Source: DASPKO01 sp035628055 (lineage in GTDB: Bacteria; Planctomycetota; Phycisphaerae; Phycisphaerales; UBA1924). From it: a stretch of DNA of 16,412 nt. Below are positions 6,945 to 14,291 of the stretch, piece by piece. Both the position numbers and the translations under genes were made by a program. Where the stretch lies: assembly GCA_035628055.1 (NCBI GenBank), contig DASPKO010000249.1, positions 1-16,412 of the forward strand. The letters run 5' to 3'. Below the pieces are notes generated by a model. It was not told where the DNA came from. It searched no databases and worked only from the letters and a program-made list of their open reading frames with translations. Each line of letters starts with the position of its first letter. Within the stretch, counting starts at the first letter, position 1.

Positions 6945-6967
6945 GCCCGGTCATTCGGAGACCGGGC
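6945..6967 (-). promoter_or_regulatory. hairpin in the receiver/small-membrane-protein intergenic gap
   Basis: GCCCGGTC (6945-6952) and GACCGGGC (6960-6967) form a perfect 8-bp stem with a seven-base loop. On the minus strand it lies between the receiver stop (6977) and the AAGGAGG of the small membrane protein (6926-6932). There is no T tract, so it could act as an RNA processing or partial termination site that sets the level of the last gene. Confidence 0.4.
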
Positions 6968-6976
6968 CGCGCCCTT

Positions 6977-7471
6977 TCACCGCACCCCGGTCCCGGGCAC
7001 CGATCGCGGCCCCGCGAGGTCCAACCCCGGCTCGCTCCCCGAGCGCCGGCAGTGCTCGACGACCTCCTGCCCCAGGGCGAACTCCCCGCGCGCCACCTTC
7101 CGGACCGCGTCGAGGATCGCCTCGGGCCGGTCCCCCTTGCACACGTACCCCCACGCCCCGGCGACGATCGCGGCGTCGATGAAAGCCTCCCGGATGTGCG
7201 CCGTGAGCATGACGGCCCGCGAGGCCGGACGCCTCCGCGTCACCTCCGCCAGCGCGGCAAAGGAGTCGCGCCCGGGCATCTCGATGTCCAGCAGGATCAC
7301 GTCGGGCTGCTTGATCAGGACCTCCTCGACGAGGTGGTCGGCGGACTCGAGCCGGCCCACGCAGCGCAGGTCGGGCTCGGCCGACAGCTTCATCTGCAGC
7401 GCCATCCCGAGCAGGCGATTGTCATCGACCAGCAGGACCTTGATCATCCGCTGGGGGCTGTTGTCGGTCAT
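6977..7471 (-). CDS. stand-alone response regulator receiver protein
   Basis: The protein has 164 residues. A CheY-like receiver domain covers about residues 9-130. It has the acidic pair D16-D17 (VLLVDDNRLL), the phosphoacceptor D62 (VILLDIEMPG), the switch threonine in VMLTAH and the conserved lysine in WGYVCKGDRPEAIL. The spacing and the KGDRPEAIL...GEFALGQEV stretch resemble NarL/FixJ regulators. The sequence ends about 30 residues later with no LuxR-type helix-turn-helix. The ATG at 7471 overlaps the kinase stop as ATGA, so translation is probably coupled. It should receive phosphate from that kinase. Output by protein contact or as a relay is inferred from the missing DNA-binding domain. 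A second in-frame ATG (7447) directly before IKVLLVDD is an alternative start. Confidence 0.85.
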   Translation of the reverse strand: MTDNSPQRMIKVLLVDDNRLLGMALQMKLSAEPDLRCVGRLESADHLVEEVLIKQPDVILLDIEMPGRDSFAALAEVTRRRPASRAVMLTAHIREAFIDAAIVAGAWGYVCKGDRPEAILDAVRKVARGEFALGQEVVEHCRRSGSEPGLDLAGPRSVPGTGVR

Positions 7472-10400
7472 CTCTCGGTCTCCTGCCGTGCCAGCGCCGC
7501 CTGGGCCAGGGCCATACGCAGCGCCCCGGGGCCGTCCGCGGGGTCGACGATGATCGCCCCGAGATCCTTCCAGCGCCGGTCCGGGGCGCCGACGTAGATC
7601 ACCCGGCGGTCCTCGCCGCCCTTGATGAACCGGTGGGCCCGCTCCAGCGGTGTCCTCTGCCCGTCCGTCACGAGCAAACCGCGCGCCCCGTCCCGTCCAT
7701 TGTGCACGCTCCCAAGCTCGAACCCCAGCGGACCGAGCATCGCCACCGCGAATGCCGCCAGGCGGGGGTCGCTCAGCGAGACTTCTGCAACCTGGCCCCC
7801 GGACGCGCCGTCGGCCGTGTCCAGCCTCCCGGACGGGCGCACCGCCGGCAACCGGAGCACCACCTCGGTCCCTTCGCCCGGCACGGAGCGTATGTCCAGG
7901 CTTCCCCCCGCGTGCTTGACGATCCCGTGCACGAGCGCCAGGCCCAGCCCCGTCGAGAGCCGGCGCGTCTTGGTCGTGAAGAACGGCTCGACCGCGCGGC
8001 GGCGCACCTCCTCGGGCATCCCGGGGCCGTCGTCCGTCACCCCGAGCTCCACCGGTCCCCCCTCCTCGGCCTGCCGGGCCCACACCCGCACCAGGCCGGG
8101 GCCCGTGAGCGCGTCACCCGAGTTGGTGACCAGGTTGAGCACGGCCTGCGTCAGCGCATGCGGCGTGATCGCCACCTCCGGCACGGTGCGGGGGAAGTCC
8201 CCGACGAGCCGGATCTCTGTCCGCAGCGCCGTGCGCAGCAGCGGGGCCACGCCCTTCCACCAGGCGCGCACGTCGGTGACCCCGTGCCCGCGGGCCTCGC
8301 CCGGGTCCATCGAGAGCATCCGGAGCCCGCCCGTGAGCTGCTGAAGGTACTCGATCGAGTGGCGGATCCCCTCGAGGTGGTCCCGGGCCTCGTCGGGCAG
8401 GGCCGCGTCGGCCAGCGAGTCGAGCCGGCACCGCACCGGCAGGAGCAGATTGCTGATGTCGTGCCCGAGCCCGGCGGCCAGGGTCCCCATGCTCGCCAGC
8501 CGCTCGCGCAGACGCAACTGCTGATGGGAAGCTTCCAGGGCCGCGGTGCGCTCCGCGACCAGCTCCTCGAGACGTTCCTTGTGGGCCATGAGCTGGCGCT
8601 CGGCCCAGCGCTGCCGGGTCACGTCGATGCCCAGGCTCGTCACCCCGATCACCCGGTCGAAGCTGTCGCGCAGCACCGTGTTGTTCCACGACATCACCCG
8701 GGTCTGACCGTCGCGCGTCAGGAGCTCCGCCTCGTTGTGCGCCGGCATCCACTCCTCGTCCCGGGCCCGGCGCAGGGCCTGCCGGGCCCGCGCCCGTCCC
8801 GCCTCGGGCAGGAACAGCTCGATCCAGTCGCGCCCCACGACCTCGTCGCGCTCGTACCCCGTCAGCCGCAGCAGGAACTCGTTGCAGAACGTCACCCGCC
8901 CCTCGGTGTCGAGCATCACCGCGACCAGCTCGAGGTTCTCCAGCGTCTCGCGGAAGTGCAGCTCGGCCTCGCGGAGCGCCTCCTCGGTCCGCTGCCGGCT
9001 CAACGCCGCCGCCAGCACGTTCCCCACCGAGCGCACGAAGTCGACGTCGTGCTCCTCGAGCACCCGCGGCTCCGGGCCGCACGCCAGCAACACCCCCAGC
9101 GGGCCCTCGTGCCCGGGCAGCGCGACGCTGATCGCCGACCCGGCGCGACCGCCCCCCGGCAGCACGGGCGGGGCAAAGCGGGTCTCCCCCGCGAAGTCCG
9201 GCACCACCACCGCCGAAACCGCCCGGAGCGTGAACCCCGCCTGGTTCCCCGGGTCGATGGGGACGCGGAGCGATCCGACGGCCTCTCCGGCCCACCCCTG
9301 CGCCGCCGCCAGCACCAGCGACAGGCCGTCGGGCTCGAGCTCCAGCAGGGCCACCGCGGGCAGGCCCAGCGCCTGGGCAACCGCCGCGGTGGCCTCGTCT
9401 TGCAGGGGGCCCAGGTCGGTGCTCCGCAGCGCGAGCTGGCCGAGGTCCATCACCGCCGCCTGCTGCCGCGCCCGCGCCGCCAGGAGCCGGCGCGCTTCCT
9501 CCAGGTCGTGGATGTCCACGCACGAGCCCACGTACCCGGCGAACGTCCCGTCGGGCGTGGCCCGCGGCGCCCCCGAGTCCATCACCCAGCGGTGCTCCCC
9601 GTCGTGCCGGCGCAGGCGGTAGCGCACCGTGAAGGGACGCGGCGCCCCCCCCGCGGCCTGGAAGCGCGCCGCCGCGGCGGCGCGATCATCGGGATGGACC
9701 AGCTCGTCCCACGCGGCCGGCCCGGCCCCGGGGTCCACCTCGCCCGGCGCCCGCCCGGTGAACTCGCGCCAGCGCTGGTTCACGTACAGGTCCTCTCCCC
9801 GCGGCCCGGTCATCCAGATCATGACGGGGGCGCTGTCCGCCATGATGCGGAAGCGCGCCTCGCTCTCGCGGAGACTCTGCTCGGCGCGCACCCGCTCGGT
9901 GATGTCGCGCAGGTACGCCGTGTAGAACAGCTCCCCGCCGTCGAGCACCGCGGGGGCGATCGCCAGCTCCACGGGGAGGCGCGACCCGTCGGCCCGCAGG
10001 GCCATCACCTCGACGCGCGTGCCCAGCACGGGGCCCTCACCCGTCGCGATGTGCCGGCGCAGCCCCTCCCAGTGGGACGGACGAAGCTCCGGGGGGATCA
10101 CCAGCTCCGCGACGGTGCGGCCCACGGCCTCCTCGCGGCGGTACCCGAACGTCCGCTCCGCCGCGGGGTTGAACTCCACCACCCGCCCCTGCTGGTCCAT
10201 GGTGATGACGCAGTCGAGGGCCGAGTCCAGGATCGCCCGCTTGCGCCGCTCGCTGGAGCGCAGCCCCGCCTCGGCGAGCTTCCGCTCGGTGATGTCCTGC
10301 ACCACGCCGATCACCGCGGAGGCCCGCCCGTCGTCCCCGGCCAGGCCCGAGGCGGTCAGCTCCACCCACACCACCGAGCCGTCCTTGCGCAGGTAACGCT

Positions 10401-11673
10401 TCTCCAGGGCGAAGCCCCCGATCTCACCGGCGAAGATCCGGCTGGTCGCCTCGATGTCCTCCGCGGCGTCGTCCGGGTGCGTCAGGTCCCAGACCCGCAT
10501 CTCCATCAGCTCCTGCTCCGAGTAGCCGGTGATGCGCTCCATGGCCGGGTTGGCCGCGAGGAAGCGGCCCTCCGCGTCCACGATGCGCAGCCCGACCGCC
10601 GCCTGCTCGAAGATCGCGCGGAGCTTCTCCTGGCCCCGGCGCGCCTCGCGCTCGGCGCTGGCGCGCTGCGTCGCCTCCTGCGCGAGCGTCCCCTGCAGCG
10701 AGGCGACCGCGACCTCGCGGGCCCGCGCCAGCTGCCCCACCCGCGCGCCCGCCATCGCCGCGACCGCCATGCCCGAGGCCACCAGGGCCAGCCAGTGGGC
10801 CACGTCCACGACCCCCGCCGACGGGTCGCGCGAACCCGTGGCCACCGCGGCTATCCAGATCGCGAGCGTCCCCAGGTAGGCCAGCACCCCGCGCCCGGCG
10901 GTCACCAGCGCGTCGCGGCGGCCGGCCCCGCCGCCCACCGCCGCGCAGAACCCGAGCCCGAGGGCCCCGAGACCGATCGCCCCGTGCAGCGGCGGCCCCG
11001 TGCCGTCGGCCTGGCCGCCCAGCAGCGTCCAGGCCACGAAGTACATGGTCCAGCTCAGCCCCGTCGCCAGGCAGAGCCCACCGCCCATTGCCAGCGGGAC
11101 GCCCCGCTTCAGCGGGTCGCGCACCCGCCCGGCGGCGAAGAGCGCGCACCCGGCCACCAGACACGCCGCGCCCGCCGCCATGGTCATTCGCCCGTCGGCG
11201 ACGAAACCCGCGTCGCCGAGCGCGGCCTCCAGCGGCAGGACAATCCCCCCGAGTCGTTGCAGGATGCCCAGACCGCCCAGGGCGGCGACGGGCAGCCCCA
11301 GCAGCACCGCCCCGGCGGCGCCGCGCCCCCGCCCGTGCCCGCCCTCCCCGCGGTCGCAGATGCGCCCCTCGCGCGCCAGCAGGATCAGCCCGCACCCCGC
11401 CAGCGCCAGGCAGAGACCGGTGAGGGCCATGGTGGGCCGGCACCCATCAGGCTGGAATGTCAGAATCGCGACGCCCAGCGGACGCCCCGCCCCGGTCCAG
11501 ACCGCGGCCCAGGCGCCGACCTCGACTAGGCCGATAAGCAGAGCGACCGCGCCCATCGCCGCCGCCGCGACGCACCAGACCGACCCGCCCCCCCACGCCG
11601 GGGCTGGATCGCGGGCGCGGGGGAGAGTCCGGGCCTCGGGAGTGGCGCTGGGGGAAACCATGAGCGCGCCCAT
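7468..11673 (-). CDS. membrane-bound multi-PAS/GAF sensor histidine kinase with degenerate receiver-like tail
   Basis: The protein has 1,401 residues from the ATG at 11673. Eight hydrophobic segments (about 32-311) form a membrane sensor module of no named family I can assign. A helical linker (315-350) follows. PAS domains lie at ~350-467, 477-595, 606-725 and 906-1024; the first three end with QDITERK, RDITERV or a VDIHDLEE variant, the fourth with DVTRQRW. A GAF-like domain sits at ~739-894. A coiled coil leads into HisKA with H1071 in GLGHDISNLL, like the HDFNNLL class. The HATPase has N1184 (LVTNSGDAL), DDGPGMP (1214-1220), FFTTK (1231-1235) and STGLGLAL (1240-1247). Residues 1295-1399 look like a degraded receiver. 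All kinase residues are present, so it should be active. Start alternatives are TTG 11706 and ATG 11661; none has a Shine-Dalgarno. A GATAGT at 11728-11733 could be its -10. Its stop overlaps the receiver start. The signal is unknown. Confidence 0.88.
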   Translation of the reverse strand: MGALMVSPSATPEARTLPRARDPAPAWGGGSVWCVAAAAMGAVALLIGLVEVGAWAAVWTGAGRPLGVAILTFQPDGCRPTMALTGLCLALAGCGLILLAREGRICDRGEGGHGRGRGAAGAVLLGLPVAALGGLGILQRLGGIVLPLEAALGDAGFVADGRMTMAAGAACLVAGCALFAAGRVRDPLKRGVPLAMGGGLCLATGLSWTMYFVAWTLLGGQADGTGPPLHGAIGLGALGLGFCAAVGGGAGRRDALVTAGRGVLAYLGTLAIWIAAVATGSRDPSAGVVDVAHWLALVASGMAVAAMAGARVGQLARAREVAVASLQGTLAQEATQRASAEREARRGQEKLRAIFEQAAVGLRIVDAEGRFLAANPAMERITGYSEQELMEMRVWDLTHPDDAAEDIEATSRIFAGEIGGFALEKRYLRKDGSVVWVELTASGLAGDDGRASAVIGVVQDITERKLAEAGLRSSERRKRAILDSALDCVITMDQQGRVVEFNPAAERTFGYRREEAVGRTVAELVIPPELRPSHWEGLRRHIATGEGPVLGTRVEVMALRADGSRLPVELAIAPAVLDGGELFYTAYLRDITERVRAEQSLRESEARFRIMADSAPVMIWMTGPRGEDLYVNQRWREFTGRAPGEVDPGAGPAAWDELVHPDDRAAAAARFQAAGGAPRPFTVRYRLRRHDGEHRWVMDSGAPRATPDGTFAGYVGSCVDIHDLEEARRLLAARARQQAAVMDLGQLALRSTDLGPLQDEATAAVAQALGLPAVALLELEPDGLSLVLAAAQGWAGEAVGSLRVPIDPGNQAGFTLRAVSAVVVPDFAGETRFAPPVLPGGGRAGSAISVALPGHEGPLGVLLACGPEPRVLEEHDVDFVRSVGNVLAAALSRQRTEEALREAELHFRETLENLELVAVMLDTEGRVTFCNEFLLRLTGYERDEVVGRDWIELFLPEAGRARARQALRRARDEEWMPAHNEAELLTRDGQTRVMSWNNTVLRDSFDRVIGVTSLGIDVTRQRWAERQLMAHKERLEELVAERTAALEASHQQLRLRERLASMGTLAAGLGHDISNLLLPVRCRLDSLADAALPDEARDHLEGIRHSIEYLQQLTGGLRMLSMDPGEARGHGVTDVRAWWKGVAPLLRTALRTEIRLVGDFPRTVPEVAITPHALTQAVLNLVTNSGDALTGPGLVRVWARQAEEGGPVELGVTDDGPGMPEEVRRRAVEPFFTTKTRRLSTGLGLALVHGIVKHAGGSLDIRSVPGEGTEVVLRLPAVRPSGRLDTADGASGGQVAEVSLSDPRLAAFAVAMLGPLGFELGSVHNGRDGARGLLVTDGQRTPLERAHRFIKGGEDRRVIYVGAPDRRWKDLGAIIVDPADGPGALRMALAQAALARQETER

Positions 11674-11809
11674 TGACGTCACGGCCGCCGGGAGGGGCCT
11701 GGCCAATGACTGCCGGGGGCGGCACTAACTATCCGGTAGCGAAGCGGATGGAGACAGTGTCCCACCCTAGGAACGGGACCCTATTCCCCCGCCGAGGACA
11801 TGAGACCTC

Positions 11810-12577
11810 TCAGCCGGCCACGACGCACCCGTCCTCCAACCGCACCACGCGGTCGGCCCGCGCCGCCACCTCGGGATCGTGCGTGACCAGCACCATGGTG
11901 CGCCGGCTGGCGCTGTGATGCGTCGCCAGCGCGTCGAGGATCGTGCCCCCGGTCGCCCGGTCGAGATTGCCGGTCGGTTCGTCGGCCAGGAGCACCGCCG
12001 GGTCGTTAATGAGCGCGCGCGCGATCGCCACGCGCTGCCGTTCCCCCCCCGAGAGCTCCGCGGGCCGGTGCCTCAGCCGGTGCCCGAGCCCGAAGGACTC
12101 CAGCAGGCCGGTGGCACGTCCGCGGAGTTCCCGGCGCCGGCGTCGGTACCCGAGCCGCCCGTGACGGATCATGGCCCCCAGGGCGACGTTCTCGACCACG
12201 TCCAGCTCGGGGAGCAGGTGATAGAACTGGAAGACGAAGCCGACGGACACCGACCGGTAGCGGTCCAGGCGCGTCTCGGACCAGGTCCCCAGCGGCTCGC
12301 CCCGGAAGACGACCCCCTGCCCGGGGTTCGCGGCCGGCGCGACCGGCACCCCGCTCGCCGGCGCTCGGCAGGCGCGCTCGGGGCCGTCGGGCCGGTCCAG
12401 CCCGCCCAGCAGGTGCAGCAGGGTGCTCTTGCCCGACCCGCTGCTGCCGAGCACCGCCACCCACTGGCCCTCGTGAACCTCCAGGCTCGCGCCGCGCAGC
12501 ACCGGGACGTCCACGCGCCCCAGGCGGTAGGTCTTGTAGACCCGGTCGGCGGCGAGCAGGGGGACGGCGCCGCTCAT
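11810..12577 (-). CDS. lolD: ABC transporter ATPase, LolD type (lipoprotein release)
   Basis: The 255-residue nucleotide-binding protein carries Walker A GSSGSGKST (44-52), Q-loop glutamine Q117 (GFVFQFYHLLPELDVVEN), signature LSGGERQRVAIARAL (175-189), Walker B VLLADEPTGNLD (195-206) and H-loop VLVTHD with H233. The FYHLLPELDVVENVALGAMI segment is typical of LolD/MacB ATPases. It powers the adjacent permease, using ATP hydrolysis on the cytoplasmic side of the inner membrane to release outer-membrane lipoproteins. The ATG at 12577 overlaps the permease stop as ATGA. Oddities are about 20 extra residues between Walker A and the Q-loop (about 66-88, Ala/Pro-rich with one Cys) and an Arg-rich run YRRRRRELRGR (144-154). 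The stop is 136 bases before the kinase start. A MacB-like antibiotic/peptide exporter is the alternative, but no membrane-fusion gene is next to it. Confidence 0.85.
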   Translation of the reverse strand: MSGAVPLLAADRVYKTYRLGRVDVPVLRGASLEVHEGQWVAVLGSSGSGKSTLLHLLGGLDRPDGPERACRAPASGVPVAPAANPGQGVVFRGEPLGTWSETRLDRYRSVSVGFVFQFYHLLPELDVVENVALGAMIRHGRLGYRRRRRELRGRATGLLESFGLGHRLRHRPAELSGGERQRVAIARALINDPAVLLADEPTGNLDRATGGTILDALATHHSASRRTMVLVTHDPEVAARADRVVRLEDGCVVAG

Positions 12578-14130
12578 TCGAACCTCAGTGCGCGCACGGG
12601 GTCCATGTTCGCGGCGCGCACCGCGGGGAGGAGCGCCCCCGCCACGCTGAAGAAGACCCCGCACCCGAAGACCAGCAGCGCGTGCCGGGGATCGACCTCG
12701 TTGGGGATGAGCGTGAAGTAATAGATCTCGGGGTTCCAGACCTGCACGCCCAGGGCCCGCCCCAGCCAGTCGTGGATCGGATTGATGTACCAGACCATGA
12801 GCGTCGCCAGCCCCACGCCCAGGACCGAGCCGATGAGCCCGATCACCAGCCCGTAGCGCAGCCAGAGCCAGGCGATGCCGGCACGGCTCGCGCCGAGCGC
12901 GCGCAGCACGCCGATGTCCTTGGTCTTCTCGTTCACCATCGACCAGAAGATCGCCAGGATCAGCGCCGAGGCGACCACCGAGATCACCCCGAGAATGAAC
13001 AGCACCAGGATCGTCTCCTTCTCGACCGCGGCCACCATGGTCGCCTGGTTCTCCTTCCAGGTCTGGACGCCGGCGGACCGGGGAACCTCGCCCCGGTGGT
13101 CCGCCGCGAAGCCCGCGTACACCTCGCGGACGCGCTCCTTGAGCCGCTCGGGAGCGACGCCCTCCACGGCCCGCACCAGCACGCCCGTGACCCGGGCGGG
13201 GACCCGCGCAACCACCCGAGCGGGCTCGAACCGCTCCGCCCCGGTCTCCGGGTCGATCACAACCGCGAGGTGGTCCGGGTCGGTCTCCACGCGCTCCGCG
13301 GCGTCCATCTTGAGCATCTGCTGCAGGGTCGCCAGGGGGACCAGCACGCGCCGCTGGTCCATCTCGAAGACCCCGGTCTTGAGCTCGTTGGCGACCGGGA
13401 AGGACCGCGACACGAGGTCGACCGCGCGCCCGCCCTGCGAGAGCGGGAGCACCGAGAGCGTCACCGAGTGCGCCAGGATGAAGTGGCCCTGGCTCGCCGT
13501 GCGCATCCCCGACTCGGTCCGGATGCTCCACTGCCCCGGCGTGTACCAGCCCCCGGGCTCGCGCACGTTGAAGTCGGTCACCTCGATCCCGAGGACCGCC
13601 GCCGGACGGGGCTCGCCGGTCTCCGGGTCCGGCTTGGTCAGGCTCAGCCCCTGCCGGTAGACCTGGTCCCAGAAGCCGGGCATGTCGTCCGGGTCGCCGA
13701 GGCGCCAGTCGTCGCGCCCCGTGTCCCGGGGGAGGGGCTCATCAAGCTTCTTCCACCACAGGGCCGAGGCGTACCCGGTCACGTCCGAATAGCTCGAGGG
13801 CTCGATCCCGCTGATCCAGACTCCCGACGCGCGCCCGTCCGGGAGGTGGATGATGCCGAAGGTCTCGATAATCGGCGTGGCGGCGTGGACGGCCGGGTCG
13901 CGCTCGAGGCGGTCGATGAGGTCGTCGGCGTGCGCGAAGCCGACCGTGGGCCAGGTCACGCTGACGTCCCCCATGAGCGTGCGCCCGGAGCGCAGCAGCA
14001 TGTCGAGGAATCCCCCCATAACCGACCAGACGACCAGCACCATGAGCACGCACAGCATCACCGCCCCCGCCGAGAGCAGGGGCATGATCTTGTGGGTCAG
14101 GTAACGGCGGGTGAGCAGGGCCTGGTACAC
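12574..14130 (-). CDS. lolC: ABC transporter permease, LolC/LolE family
   Basis: The 518-residue protein has four membrane helices (about 16-40, 372-396, 427-449 and 483-506). A large periplasmic domain (41-371) lies between the first two, the FtsX/MacB core layout of LolC and LolE. The cytoplasmic coupling segment NEKTKDIGVLRALGAS (400-415) and the C-terminal AANMDPVRALRFE (506-518) are strongly conserved family features. The N-terminal TRRYLTHK (8-14 region) also fits. Known role: the permease captures mature lipoproteins in the inner membrane and passes them to LolA, powered by LolD, which follows here by ATGA overlap. Only one permease is present, so a homodimer or a second subunit elsewhere is inferred. 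The start is GTG at 14130 with no Shine-Dalgarno and a TACAGT six bases upstream. The periplasmic domain is longer than in E. coli LolC/E. Confidence 0.85.
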   Translation of the reverse strand: MYQALLTRRYLTHKIMPLLSAGAVMLCVLMVLVVWSVMGGFLDMLLRSGRTLMGDVSVTWPTVGFAHADDLIDRLERDPAVHAATPIIETFGIIHLPDGRASGVWISGIEPSSYSDVTGYASALWWKKLDEPLPRDTGRDDWRLGDPDDMPGFWDQVYRQGLSLTKPDPETGEPRPAAVLGIEVTDFNVREPGGWYTPGQWSIRTESGMRTASQGHFILAHSVTLSVLPLSQGGRAVDLVSRSFPVANELKTGVFEMDQRRVLVPLATLQQMLKMDAAERVETDPDHLAVVIDPETGAERFEPARVVARVPARVTGVLVRAVEGVAPERLKERVREVYAGFAADHRGEVPRSAGVQTWKENQATMVAAVEKETILVLFILGVISVVASALILAIFWSMVNEKTKDIGVLRALGASRAGIAWLWLRYGLVIGLIGSVLGVGLATLMVWYINPIHDWLGRALGVQVWNPEIYYFTLIPNEVDPRHALLVFGCGVFFSVAGALLPAVRAANMDPVRALRFE

Positions 14131-14136
14131 GCGGAG

Positions 14137-14142
14137 ACTGTA
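14137..14142 (-). promoter_or_regulatory. -10-like element (TACAGT) of the permease/ATPase operon
   Basis: On the minus strand TACAGT is followed by six bases and GTG at 14130. The short spacing and lack of a Shine-Dalgarno fit a leaderless transcript. It faces away from the dusB-like promoter across a 161-base divergent spacer. Confidence 0.4.
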
Positions 14143-14277
14143 TCGACGGGCACGGGTGAGGCGGACGGAAACTCCGCGCCGGCGCGTCTGGTGGGTTCGT
14201 GCGGCTGGAACCAGAACTCATGCCGGGTCCGGGTGCCGACCGCGGCGGGTCCGGGGAGCCCGGCGCGCCCCAAGTCC

Positions 14278-14283
14278 TACGCT
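14278..14283 (+). promoter_or_regulatory. -10-like element (TACGCT) of the dusB-like gene
   Basis: TACGCT is followed by eight bases and ATG at 14292 with no ribosome binding site. The hexamer is identical to the one before the polyprenyl synthase gene. The rest of the 14131-14291 spacer shows no other clear signal. Confidence 0.45.
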
Positions 14284-14291
14284 TCCGGCCC

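Noticed and set aside
6951..7154. 67-codon minus-strand frame overlapping the receiver gene end
   Set aside because: Arg/Gly-rich translation in a different frame from the receiver domain, no ribosome site.
7633..11529. Nearly 1,300-codon open frame on the plus strand opposite the histidine kinase
   Set aside because: It is Arg/Pro/His-rich low-complexity translation without domains, exactly antisense to a well-supported kinase. Long antisense open frames are expected in DNA this GC-rich.
11759..11779. GTCCC/GGGAC inverted repeat between the ATPase and the kinase genes, considered as a terminator
   Set aside because: Only five base pairs with an eleven-base loop and no T tract; not better than chance in this composition.
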